A stretch of 64,000 nt of DNA from Epichloe hybrida. Its lineage: Eukaryota > Ascomycota > Sordariomycetes > Hypocreales > Clavicipitaceae. The DNA lies in contig JAFEKR010000001.1 in the NCBI GenBank assembly GCA_019022495.1, positions 6,200,001-6,264,000 of the forward strand, read 5' to 3'. The notes beneath the pieces were generated by a model that did not search any database, was not told the origin of the DNA, and worked only from the letters and a program-made list of their open reading frames with translations. Of this stretch, positions 34,686 to 46,263 are shown piece after piece. The position numbers were made by a program, and so were the translations under genes. Every line of letters starts with the position of its first letter. Within the stretch, counting starts at the first letter, position 1.

Positions 34686-37600
34686 TTAAATATAAGCTTA
34701 TATAATATCTTATAGCTAAAGGTAAATTCCCTTTTACTTTAATAATAAAGCAAGGGCTATAATAATCCATTAGCTTAATTACTATATTATTAGCAATTAG
34801 GTTAAGATAGCCTCTTTTCCTCTATTATTATGCCCTTATATAATAAGGCGCGATTTCTTATATAGTGTTTTAGTGCCTTTACCTTTAATCTCTTAGACTA
34901 TATAAGAATTAAAGATCTAGTGACCTCTATGCTTTACTAGATTAAATATTGTAAATCTAAATATATTATAAGCTTATAATACGTTAATCTTAGCTTAATT
35001 AGATTATTTAAAGGGGCTCCCTAGGGTTATAATCTTTCTCTCTTAGTAAAGTTAAAGAGTAAGGTTTTAGTTAGCCTCTTCTTTTACTATAAGGAATACT
35101 ATATTTAGCACTTCTCTAGCTATAATCTCCTTAATTAATACTTTCTCTTAGTCTTTATTAATAAATATAAGAGGCTTTATAAGTCTAATAAGCTTTTTAG
35201 GATTATAAACCTAGGCCCTAGTTACCTTTGCTTTTACTTCCCTAGGGCTACTAGCTTTATAGCTTCCTATAGGGGTAGCTTTAGTTACCTTAAGGCTTAC
35301 TATAAGTTCTTTAACTCTATAGCTTCCTATAGGATTACCTTTAGCCTTAATAGCCTCTATAGGCTTCTTTATACCCTTATTAATAAAGAATTAAACTATA
35401 AGGTTTTTCCTTAGCCTCCCTTACTTTCTCTTAACTAGTATCTCTTTCTTTTCTTTCTTTACCTTATTACCCTTTATAAGTAGCTTATTCCCCTAAGCCC
35501 CCTTAGCCCTTTCTTATAATAGAACTATAGCATTAAAGGGGGCTATAGTGTAAGAAAGGGCTATATTATAGGTAAGGACCTCTAGGCCTAGGTTATACTC
35601 CCTAATATCCTAAAGGCTTTGCTTATTAGCCCTTATATACTATAGGTCCTTATAGTATAGCTTTACTACTATAAAGTGAAACTTAGCTAGGCTATAAGGT
35701 ATCTTAACTATATAGGTCTCCTTATTAGTAGCTAATAGCTTATAAGGGCTATGCTATTTGCCTTTTTCTCTTTATATATATACATTAGCTTATAGTAATA
35801 GCTAATATATTAGTAATATATTAGGGCTATTCTAGGCGCTAAGGGCCTTATAGACCTGCCTTTTAGCTAGGTAATAGTAGACTTTATTAGTTACCTTCTA
35901 AATTACTTTAGCTTATTAAATAATAAAGACACTTAGTAATAACTTATCTATTATCTATAAGTAAGCTCTAAAGACTAGTAAGGTTAGCATAAGGCTATTA
36001 GGGCTTGCTAAGTTATTAATAGCTTTAATAGCTATCTAGAGTTATTACTTAGGAGTAATTTCCTTACTAATTAAGTCTATAATAATATTATAAGCCTAGT
36101 AAAGAGGTCTATAATATCTCTTAATCTTTCTAATGCTATTATAGGCTTTAATAGGTATCTTATTAATATTAATTAACATTAAGTAAGTATAATACCTAAA
36201 TTTAGCTAAGGCAAAGTTATTACTAGTATTGTGAATAATCTAGTCTAGAGGGCCTAGATATATATTAATCTAGCACTCTCTAATTATATCCTAGATATTA
36301 TAAGCTTTTTACTTCTTAGGGTTAAGGAATTAGGCTGCTTAAAATAAGGTGACTAAATTAATAATATAAAGGACTAGCTAGCTATTAATCTGTATAATAT
36401 TAATAATAATCTTATAGTTAAAGTTATAGTTATCTTTAAGGGAGAATTTAAACTAGCTAAGGGCTTTTCTATTTATCTAATAATAGTAATAGACTTTAGT
36501 AAGCTTCTTAATTATATAGTGTTTAATATTATAACTAGCTTATTAAAGGATCTTTATAAGCTATTAAATTAAGGGATAACTAAACCTTTAGTAAAGTTAA
36601 TAAATCTCTCCTTCTAATAGGTAAAAAGTAGTGGTTTCTCTTGCCTCTAGAAGCCACTAAGAGTAGCCCTATTTACGCATAATAGGTATAGTCTTATTAT
36701 TTTAAATTAACATATTAGTAAGGTTATTAATCTTAACCTTTATTTTATCTATATTAGTAAGGGAAAAGAGAAAGGGTATAGTAATGTTAAGGATATAGAA
36801 GTTAATTTAGCTAAGCTTTATAAGCATATAAATAACACTATGTGTTATTACTAATCTAGCACTAAAGTAAATAACTTCTAGGTTATAGGGTTTAATTATT
36901 AATAATAGCATTAATCTTAGTAAGGCTTTAGCTTATGCTAGACTAGTAGTTAATTAGCCTAAGGCTCCTATATCTAGTATAATTCCTCTAAAGATCTTTT
37001 TAGAATAGTGTCCTTTAGAGGTATAATAAATTAAATTATCTTTATTAGAAGCCTCTTTAAGGTATAGCTCTTACTTAAGTAAGGTATGTTAAAAAGCTTA
37101 ATTCTTAAGCGTTATAAGGATATTAATATTATCTATTGTTTATAATCCTATATAGAAGAATTATATAATGCTAAGTTATACCTTTAATAATAGCTTTTTC
37201 TTAATATTCTTATTACTATTATCTTAGTCCTAAGTAAAGGCCTTAAGCTATATTTCCTAGTCTTTTATTTTCTCTTTATTATTACTATTATTTCCTTTAA
37301 ATAAAATAAGAAATACCTAAAACTTTTTCTCTATAGGAGGTAAATAATAGTTTTTACTAGCTTATTACCTCTCTTTCTCTTTCTAATATTTAGTATTAGT
37401 ATAGTTTAATAACTAGTAGCTACTCTTACTATAAATAAAGCATTGCTTAAGTTATTTAGAGTTACTATAATAACCTTCTCTTCCTTAGTCTCTTTAATTC
37501 TATTAGCTATATTAGTAGTCTATAAATATTACCTCTAATAAGTCTTTATCTTAATACTAGTGGTATTAGTTACTCCTTATACTACTCTCTGTAATTATAA

Positions 37601-38907
37601 TTAATTTATAGAGGTTACTAGTAAGGTTCTTAAAGCCTAGTGTGTGTATATACTTTATTACCTAATATTTAGGGATACTAGAGACTATATTTAAGGTTTG
37701 CTTATAAAGCTTTATATTTACTATATTAGAGAGGTATAGCCCTTTATAGACTCTCTTTAAGGTAATTAATAAAATCTTAAGGCACTTAAGCTTAGTCTTA
37801 TTAGGGTTTTAAGTAATAATATTCTTAAGAGTTATATTACTTTATTTATATTAGTAAAATTATTAATTACTCTTTATCTTAAAGCGTTAATAGATATTTA
37901 TAATTATCTTTTTATATAAGAGATTCTTACTAGTAAGGTAATTAAGAAAGTGCTATTTAGTATCTCCTATTAATATAATAGGGAATACTTTACTAAAATA
38001 TAACTTAAGGAGGTTAATCTAGTTATACTTACTCTTAAAGAGCGTAAGCTTTAGTAAGAGAAAGTTATATAGCTTTTTACTATAATAGTTACTATCCTTA
38101 TATATCTTTATAAGCTTAGAGATTTTCTTTATAATTTACTTATTAGATAGAAGGTATTAGGGAGGGAAATTAAACTATTAAGAGTTAAGCTCCTAATATA
38201 ACTAAGATTATTATAAGGGTTCTTATAGAGAATATAGTAATTATTCCCTTTAGGAGCTAGGAATATTAGGTAAGGTCTTTATAGTAGTAGCTTATAGAGG
38301 TTATATTTAAGGCGGTTTAGAGGATCTTAACCTTTCTTTTAGCTAATAAGGCATTAAGGTTTAATAAAGCACTTCTTTAAGTAATGCTAGGATTAGATAT
38401 CCTAGGCCTTATTTAATAAGAATACTATAATCTTATAGAGAGTTATATAGCTTTCTTATAATATCCTTATTTACTCTTTTAAAGGTATCCTTAGACTAGC
38501 CTTTAAAGTCCTCTTAGAATGATTCCTAGAGGTTATTATCTCTCTAGCCCTAATGCTTACTAAGGTTAATAAACCCTATAATATAATTATTAAGTTTAGG
38601 CTATATAGTAGTCTTAGGATCTAAATTATTAGATTCTTTCTAATCTCTTATAAGCTTACTAGTAAGCGGTTATAGATATAGTAGGAGTTTATTCTCTTAA
38701 GGTCTTTTAAGGATAGTTATCTTTAAAGATACTTATAGGGGTTTAGAGAAAAGGGGTATGTTTTAGGGAGTGCCCCTTATTATTCTTTTGCCCTCTAGTT
38801 TTATCCCTCTAGTAATATTAGTCTTAAATTAATAAGGCTAATAAAAATAGGGGAGAAGTGCTATAATTAACATAATAAAGCCTAGAGCTTTACTTATAAA
38901 ATAAGTA

Positions 38908-39010
38908 AGATAAATGGGATAAATAAGATAAATAGGATAGAATAAATAGGATAAATAGAATAGGATAAATAGGATTAGTAAGATTAATAGGATTAATAGG
39001 ATAAATAAAG
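38908..39010. repeat. GATAAATAG-type tandem repeat in the LTR element
   Basis: Irregular 9-bp units (ATAAATAGG/ATAAATAAG/ATTAATAGG). Confidence 0.8.
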
Positions 39011-39533
39011 GGAAATAATAAAAAACAACGGAAAAAGTATAAAAGAGGGAAAAATAGTAAAAAGAGGGAAGAGTAGGCTATAAAGATAGCGTAAAAGTAG
39101 AAATAACTTAATATTTAGAATACTAAGGCATAAAAAGCTATAAAGAGAGAAAAGGGGTTATAAAGAGAGTGTAAAAGGAGGTTATATAGGTTAGCTAGCT
39201 TAGCTAAGGATTGTTTTTTAACGTTAGGTTTAAATAAAATGCCTTATAGCAATAGATTTAGTTATTTAGTTAGTTTTCTTGTAATAGATAATAAGATTAA
39301 TGATTAACTAAATATCCTAAAGGCCTAAGAGTTAATAGATTAATCTCTTAGAAGTCTAATAAGCCTATTGCTAGGATTCTAGTCTATTTTCCTTTAGCAC
39401 ACTCTGTAGTTATGCCTCTTTACTATAATAACTGTTAATTTAGTATAATAAGGGGTAGTGGCTATAGTATTTGTAGAAATGTCTCTTCTTATAATACCTA
39501 ACTTATCTATGGTTATAGTTAACTACTAATTAG

Positions 39534-39819
39534 TATTAGTTACACTAAGGAACGTTACACTAGTATAAAGGGGTTAAATTTAATAAAGTTAATAATAATA
39601 GCTAATAACTAAGAGAAAAGAAGAGGGAGAAGGAGAGAAATCTAGCTAGAAGAGAAAGTAAGCAAAAAGGGGGAAAAGTAAGGCTATAGTGCAGTGCCAC
39701 TGCTAACGGAGTAGGGTAGCTTGCAATGCATCTAATTGCATTGCGTGCATCCCTTCGGTGGCTTTACTCTTTGGCCACGGTTAGACTATCTATTGTCCGA
39801 AGGTCCGAAGGAAGCCACA
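39534..39819 (-). repeat. LTR (right copy, 5' LTR of the minus-strand element)
   Basis: 286 bp. Its inner (left) ~180 bp carry RIP-type transitions, while its outer ~105 bp are almost unmutated, the mirror image of the left copy. Confidence 0.9.
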
Positions 39820-39824
39820 CTTAT

Positions 39825-40806
39825 ACTAATTAAATAAAATATTAATCTTTATATTAGCTATATTAGCTACTTTAAGCATTAGGAACGCGTATAAGGTAAT
39901 AATTTCTTCCACTTTATTATTATATAGGTTATTATTATAATAGATAGAATAACCTTTGCATACTTTTCCGCACCGACCCTAAGGTCTGGAATTGCCTCTA
40001 AAATACAAATCACATTAATATTTAAAATCCTTACCTTTATTTCTCCCCTCCTATAATATTATACTATAATAAAGCTAGTAATAAGAGTGTAAATAAAATG
40101 CTAATAGTAATTAATATAAGCTTAAGGGGGCTAGCTTAAAGTAATTACTACTTAAATATAGGAATAAAATAGTTTAATATCTAAAGGAGTAAGAATAACC
40201 TAATAGTAAACTAAAACTAATTTATATATCTTAAAGATATAAAATATTATAATAAGATTACTAGCCTTATCCTAAGTAATAAAGTTACTTAAGTATAGTA
40301 TATTATACTAGCTATAGCTAGCTAGGTAGTAAACTATACCTAAACTAAAGTAAAAGCTATAAACACTAATAATAGTAATATTTATACTACTAAAGAAGTA
40401 TTAAAAATAGCCCTTAAGAAGGCTATTAGGGAGAAAGCTAAAGATAATAACTCCTTAACCTAGGTAAGTATTATAGCTAGGTATATACTAAAATAACTAA
40501 ATACTAACCCCCTCCCTCTCTAAGTCCCTACAAAATAATATAAAAAAGTGCTTATTAAAGAAAATACTATATAGGAATTACTCTAGTCTAGGGGTATAAA
40601 AGATATAGTTATAGCTATAAATAAAGCTATTAGGTAAGCCTTAGTAGTAGTAGCTAGAAGACTTCTTAGTAAGGATATAATTATTACCTTTAAAGAAAAT
40701 ATAGTATAATATAAAGAAAACTAAAAATAGATTACTAAAGTATTTAGCCTAGAGGTAACTATTTACTACTATATACTTTATTAAAATAAGAAAGCTTACC
40801 CCTTAG
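39825..40806 (+). mobile_element. Tad1-like LINE ORF1 remnant
   Basis: A plus-strand frame with RIP-type stops reads VVVARRLLSKDIIITFKEN near 40640-40705, then KVFSLEVTIYY. The order, an A(R/K)-L-SGD-IIITF block then V-x-x-FG, matches the gag-like ORF1 of fungal Tad1 elements. Upstream lies KEVLKIALKKAIREKAKD. The element is cut off at 40806, where glycoside hydrolase exon 4 begins on the opposite strand. The LTR element is inserted to its left, possibly inside the same LINE. The LINE assignment is from motif memory only. Confidence 0.45.
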
Positions 40807-42248
40807 CTTGATCTGAAGAGATTTAGAAAAAGAAAAAACAAACGCGGGTCAGGTCAGCAATTGTTGTTTCTGGGGAAAAAAAAAAAAACCAATTTGTTTT
40901 TGGACGGGCAAAGTTGGCGACGACGCACATGTTTTCGAACCATGTTGAAGCCAAGGCTCTTGAGCATCTTCAGATCATACGTCATGGCCTCGCGGTTGGG
41001 CGGCGTGTACAGGCCGTCCGGCCAGTACCCCTGGTCCAGGGTCCCGAACAGGAAGACGAATTCGCCGTTGAGGAGCGGTCGCTGGACCCCGTTCACCACG
41101 CCGCTGGATATCGTGCGGAATCCGGTGTAGCTTCGGACCTCGTCGCCCCCCATTGTGACGGTGAGATTGTACAATGTTGGCGTTGACGGGGACCACAGCT
41201 GCGGCGAGCCGACGGCGAGGCTGAATTCCTTGTCGGAGGGACCAGTCTTTTCCGCGACGACGTGTCCCTTTGGGTCGACGACGGCGATTTTGACCTCGGC
41301 GCCTTGCTTTGAGGATGAATGAGCTGTGACCGTGACTTATGCAATGAAACATGAAAATGGGGAAAACATTAGCCGTTTTTTTTTTGTTTCTTCCTAACAA
41401 CAACAACAACAACAACAACAAGGACAAGCATTTCTTACCATGACCGTCCATTCCGGCAGACACATCCAGTTGAGTTATGTGGTTTGACGGCGCCCTCTCC
41501 AACCATACAGTCTGCCAGATACCCGAACATGGACGGTAGAAGATATGACTGGGGTTTCGGGATTGCTTTCCCACCGGAATAATATCCGTGTCCGATGGGT
41601 CATGTACGAAGACGAAACTTTGTGGTGAGCAACGTGTTAGTTCATGCCCTGACCTTTCGGGGCTAGGACCACGTACAGTTTATTATCCTCGCCCCATTTC
41701 ACATGATTGGTGATGTCAATGGTGAATCGGAAGTAGCCGCCGACATTGTGTCCAACCTTGACCTTGTTCAAGAACACGGTGGCTTCGTAATCAACAGCCT
41801 CGAAATGGAGAAGGACGTTCTGCCCCTTCCAGCCCTCCGGCACCCCGAAGTCGCGCGCGAACCACATGGTGGTGGAATCGAGTTCCTGGATACCGGAAAG
41901 GCCGCTCTCGACACACGAAGGAATCATGATCTCGCGGGAGAGGCCGTCCACCGGCGGAGGGGCGGACGGCGGTGTCGAGTCGTCCGCCCGACCCCGGCCG
42001 GCGCCATCGTACGTCCAGATGCCGTTGAGGTTCTGCCAGTCGTCTCGGCGGAGCTGGGGCCGGGGGTGCTCAGGCCAAGGGTTCGTTCCAACCTTGTACG
42101 TCCAGTCCGTGTCCAGCGGGGGTTTTTGCACCTTGTAAGGCACGGCCTTGTTACCGGCCTCGCTCGCATTCGACTGCCGGGCATCGGTCGGCCCAAAGAC
42201 GTGAAGCAGGGACATGCCGCCCCATAGCACCCGTTGCAAGATCTGCAT
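40807..42248 (-). pseudogene. Glycoside hydrolase family 2 gene, 3'-truncated
   Basis: Exons 42248-41677, 41617-41439, 41335-40929 and the first six bases of exon 4 (40812-40807) join cleanly (introns 59, 103 and 116 bp) into 388 codons. The reading frame then runs into AT-rich transposon DNA. An N-terminal signal-like segment (1-22) is followed by a sugar-binding jelly roll (about 50-230, with HFEAVDYEATVFLN), a beta-sandwich (about 240-335), and the start of the TIM barrel (GYWPDGLYTPP, then LKSLGFNMVRKHIK). Intact relatives continue well past RKHIK, so the barrel with the NE acid/base and the nucleophile Glu is missing. It would have been a secreted beta-galactosidase/glucuronidase-like enzyme. 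What remains carries no RIP damage or internal stops, so the break looks recent or the locus escaped RIP. Confidence 0.88.
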
Positions 42249-43339
42249 GATGGGCAGAAAGGGGGGCGGGGGGGAGGATAAACAAAATGAGAAGATGGAA
42301 AAATTTTTTTTTACGAACAAGAAACAAATGTTCTTGACGAAAACCCCCCGTCGTCGATACAAGCGACGGCGGTTTGACAAGAGATTGTAAAAGGAACGAG
42401 AATAAGGTGTATTATAAGCTTACACCATGAGAAAACTTCCGGCATCCACCGAAACGGGCACCATGGATGTATGTGAAATTGTAACACACCTGTGTAACCT
42501 CGACCGGGTTCGGAAAAGTCGCCGTCATAACAAACGCATTCAATTTTTTTCCAATCGTCTCCGCCGCTCCGGTTAAATCTTGGCGCACAGGAGGCTTCTT
42601 GCAGAACGGGCGCAAATTTCATTCATGCCTTGCATCGAAGGGGCAAGACATTCTGCCGATCGTGATCATGCAGCGTGGCTTGGGGGTCGCGTGGTGGTCG
42701 GATCGTGACCGAGGTAGGGGAGATTAGACTGTTATCCCTCACATCGGATCATCACCAATCCAACAATGATTGCCCGCGAGTTTTTTTTTTTTTCCCTCTC
42801 GATTGGGAGTCACAGGTCCTTGAACTCCTTTTTGACCCCATGAGCGCTCCGTTTAGCGCGCCAAGAGCTCGGCCACGCCACGGCAGTGCTCCCCCCGGCT
42901 CCGACCCGTATCGGGCCTCGGGAAAGGCAAGGCCGATGCGGAGGCTCAGATCAGATCGTAGATTGCGTGCGACGGGTGGCATGGTGGTTCGATGTCAGAG
43001 AGCGTGGGAGGAATCTCGGTGTTCGGGATTGACAGTCAAGGTCGAACGAAAGCGGGGCCATCAAGAAGGCCGCACATTGGCTCCGATGACGAATGCGCTG
43101 CTGACTGATTTGTCGGCAGTCGGCAGCTCCTTCCGCTGCTTGGCGGGTTGGTGTTATGGTGGGGGAAAGCCCAGACAATTACGCGTTCTCGGACAAACCA
43201 TGATGGGGAAAACATCGAAACAAGGCTTACTAATTGATATACGACAACACCACTTTGCGTACACAGCAATACATACACCCCGTAGCACCAACAGATACCA
43301 ACACGGGTCCATATGACCAACCCTGAAACACCCATACAA
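42249..43339. other. Upstream flank of the GH2 pseudogene, no gene seen
   Basis: Contains poly-T/A tracts near 42300 and 42781. A 213-codon plus-strand frame starting near 42675 has no domain and shadow-like composition, so I do not support it. Confidence 0.45.
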
Positions 43340-43926
43340 CACAACACCTGCAACCGAAGAACCGCCTGCAGACTCCTCCACCAACACCCAAACGAAGGCG
43401 AGCTATGAAGCCAACCATCAAAGAGGAAGCTCTTGATAAACCAATGGTGAAACGTCCTCGCACAGCTCCATCAAGTCTTATTCTTCTTCTAGCGACAAGT
43501 CATCTGCGGAGGACGACTACACCGAGGATAAGGAAGGCGGCTACCAGGAGAGAAGCCGCATGGCATCCAACAAGTTTCGAGCATGCAAGCGCAATGAAAT
43601 TTCTCAATCCGATATGGAGAAAAACAGTAAAGAAGATGCAATTGCCACTTGTGCAGTGTGCTGGACTTCACTCACTAGCGAGACAACTTTCATTCAAGAT
43701 GCAGATTCTTGAACCCACAAATTGCAACTGCGAGCTCATACAAGAGTACGATAATAAGGCGCTCAGCTCTGTTCAGAAATTGGAGACGGTGAGCTCTTGA
43801 CACTGAAAATTTCACTTCTCTGCACCTCCAACTTCCTTGGTACAGCCGGTCGATGGCTTCTTTTACGCCCTGACAGGTTGGAAGAGGTTGGCTCGTGGAT
43901 TCACGACTAACTCGATGGTGTACTAG
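43340..43926 (+). pseudogene. Frameshifted bZIP transcription factor (ATF/CREB-like)
   Basis: Pieces of one protein lie in two frames. First PTPKRRRAMKPTIKEEAL (to about 43465), then a different frame from SSSSDKSSAEDDYTEDKEGG into the basic region RSRMASNKFRACKRNEIS (43540-43605). A return to the first frame near 43675 gives LSFKMQILEPTNCNCELIQE, the typical end of the zipper in fungal ATF-type proteins. A plausible intron (43789-43845, GTGAGC donor) follows, then 26 codons to TAG at 43924. The invariant basic-region order N-x7-R is partly kept (NKFRACKR). At least two indels are needed, so this is a pseudogene or carries assembly errors. AT content is normal, so RIP is not the cause. Confidence 0.6.
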
Positions 43927-44460
43927 CAACTGTAAGTTCAAGGTGTGATACCCTCGCCATGGTATCCATTTTGGTGCCCCTGCCGGTATCGTTGACGCCG
44001 GCGACGAGGGCGACGAAAACGATGCCGGTTCCCATGGGGGAAGTATGGAGGTCGGTTCCGGCGAATGAGGAGGGACAACATGATGGCTCTGCACAACCTC
44101 ACCAATGCCTTCCGATGCGAACGAAAGAAGTCCACCACAAGCTCCCCAGCCCCGACGAGCGGATGCAGCATGGTGACTACAACGACGAGTCTTGCGAGCA
44201 GGACTACCTGCATCACCGGGTGGCCAAACGGATGTGGACACGGACAAAGTTTGTTGTGCTGAGCAACTTGCGTCTGTTTGCGTGAGGAGCCCTCAGAATG
44301 GAACCGGACTGTTCCGTGGGACGCCGACACTCGAGCGAGAGAGGGCATGGGATAGGCTCGACAAAGGTGAGTGGCGCAACTGGCCACTTGATGCGTTTGA
44401 CGAGTCTTGGGGAGAGTACTATCTTAGCAAAGATCTCCGATATCCATTTCGAGAGTGATT
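43927..44460. other. Unresolved coding-like fragments
   Basis: Plus-strand frames read acidic soluble stretches such as GIVDAGDEGDENDAGSHGG (from 43975), DERMQHGDYNDESCEQDY (near 44155) and LDKGEWRNWPLDAFDESWG (near 44370). They look like protein pieces in shifting frames. They could be the tail of the bZIP relic or another dead gene. Confidence 0.3.
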
Positions 44461-44865
44461 GAGAAGTCAGGCCGTCGCCTTTTCGAGAAATTTGCAACTT
44501 TCCCGCCCGCTGGCTTCAGTGACGCCGTCGTTCGTCCCACGGATGCGAGCTACGATCAGCTGCGCCAGATAGCCAACGCCCGGACAGGAAGCCATCCTGC
44601 CCTGATTGCGCAGTGTCGTTACGTGGGCAATGTTGTCGTGGTTGTCGTGGCAGTCCAGTACTGCCGCGAACAGCGAGAGCCAATAGCTATACGCAGCGGC
44701 GGGCATGCCATTGATGGCCATGCAATGCCACACTATGCATTCGTGATTGACCTGTCGCTGATGAAGCATGTCCAGATTGATCCGGCCGAGATCGAGGCAG
44801 GGGTTCTCCTCGGCGAGATGGACGAAGTTACTCTGCAACCCAGGCAGGTGCAACAGCCCGTCTGA
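44461..44865 (+). pseudogene. Truncated FAD-linked oxidase (PCMH/BBE family)
   Basis: The frame reads the N-terminal FAD-binding region of berberine-bridge-like oxidases: RPTDASYDQLRQIANA, HPALIAQC, then AVQYCREQREPIAIRSGGHA (with IDGHAM) and FVIDLSLMKHVQIDP, and it stops soon after GVLLGEMDEVT (TGA at 44863). The RSGGHxxxGH site where FAD is attached through His is present. Intact proteins are about 450-500 aa; here only about 130 remain and no ATG fits the start. Nothing of the substrate or BBE domain follows. I call it a remnant. Confidence 0.65.
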
Positions 44866-45670
44866 TGCTTTGCAATTTCGTCCATATAGATAAAAATGAG
44901 ACATCCGGTACGGATCGTTTTTGGGGCGTTTGCGATTATACAACTTGTGAGTCTGGGTCTGAAGCCACACGGCGATCCATCACAGACCATTCATGTTCAA
45001 TACCGTCGATTCACACAATCGCTTTCCCCCTACCCCATCAGAAAGGTACTCTTGGTTCAATAACGTATTGCTGGATAAGTGGCTGACTGTCTCTCCGCGT
45101 TCCCAGCCCAGTACATCAAAATGACCGATTAGGCTCTGCTATGCCGGAGTGACGGTTTGTGGAAATCTAACCCCTGAATGATATTATTCACTACAAGCCC
45201 CACGCGGTGTAGCCACTATCAGCCTGGAGTAGCTATTAAGTGAAGCAATTAGGGATGCTATGGGTATTAACGCTAGTAAGAAGTACCAAGTAATCTTGGT
45301 AAAATATATATAATTTAAGGTACCCTTTACCTTAATTGGTGTGATGAAAAATCTATTATTAGCCTATGTACTGCCCATCAGTCCCTACATGTATGTCTCT
45401 AGTCTACTTTTATCTAATTGGATACATATGTACAGACCCTGGTCAACGCGACTCCACTACCAAGGAGATCTCCTGTCTAACTTGTGGAGTCACGTCAGCT
45501 CATCCGTAGGGACTGTATCCAATCGGATAAAAGTGCATATTAGAAGTATATAATCCGTAATGTAAGTTGCTCTATGATAGTTGTACTAGTGATTTTCCGC
45601 TGTACGGAGTGCGCGTTACTACATTAGGCTCATTGATTATTTTAGACAAGGTGGACAGGGGCCAAGGAGA

Positions 45671-45968
45671 TACAATACACCCCCTGAATTATTTTACAAA
45701 TCTACATGACAGGGGTAAATGAGCCAATTAGATACCAGAAGGGAAATAAAGGTGACAGGGGCTAGGATTAATAGAGACCTTGAATTCTTAGTAGTTCACA
45801 CCTAAAATATTGTATCTTTTCGTGGCGTTCACCCCCTGGTTTATTTTCCTTGTAGCTCTCTAAAACAACACAGGGGTTATATTACACGTACAGCTGATCG
45901 CAGCTGTTAGCGGGGGACGAATAACCGGGGCATGTAGATTTGTAAAATAATTCAGGGGGTGTATTGTA
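45671..45968. mobile_element. MITE with perfect 38-bp inverted repeats
   Basis: 45671-45708 and 45931-45968 are perfect reverse complements. Each outer end begins with TA then CAATACACCCCCTGAATT. The 298-bp size, perfect termini, TA at the ends and absence of coding fit a Tc1/mariner-type MITE. The perfect match suggests recent insertion. Confidence 0.8.
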
Positions 45969-46120
45969 CGAGCTTGTGGGGTAATAAAGCAAAGAAGAAG
46001 GATTCGCAGCGACAGGCCTAATCAATACTATTTTGAAGACTCAGATTAATTAGTCAAGAGGTCGCTCGCTTGTGGCGGTCTGTGTATTACACGTAATGAA
46101 TGTGATGACATGAAAAGGTC

Positions 46121-46263
46121 GGATGACTCGGATCAATTGATCAACGGTGTGGTCGGGCTGACTTTGGATCGAGGAGAGGGTCGTGACGGTCAGACCAATT
46201 GATCTGATCAATATGATGACTTTGATAAAATCGAATCGCTTGGATAACTCGGATCAATTGATC
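46121..46263. repeat. Direct repeat containing the palindrome GATCAATTGATC
   Basis: GGATRACTCGGATCAATTGA with TC occurs at 46121-46142 and 46242-46263, with a related ACCAATTGATC at about 46195 between them. Confidence 0.8.

Larger units (their letters stand above)
32950..39819 (-). mobile_element. Ty1/copia-like LTR retrotransposon, RIP-inactivated, structurally complete
   Basis: Two 286-bp direct repeats bound a 6,870-bp element flanked by the 5-bp duplication CTTAT (32945-32949 and 39820-39824). Read on the minus strand, the LTR starts TGTGGCTTCC and ends CTAACA. A purine tract (AAGAAAAGAGAG) lies just inside the LTR at 33236-33262 on the minus strand, fitting a polypurine tract, so the element runs right to left. 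Near 34390-34445 the minus strand reads GI-stop-IDNTLGLSD followed by NNFFKKEKRALEGK, resembling the catalytic D-D segment of fungal copia reverse transcriptases with RIP stops. All frames are riddled with TAG/TAA. No intact gene remains. Subfamily is not assigned. Confidence 0.88.

Noticed and set aside
42675..43316. 213-codon plus-strand frame
   Set aside because: No recognised motif; overlapping minus-strand frames of equal quality suggest chance in GC-normal DNA.
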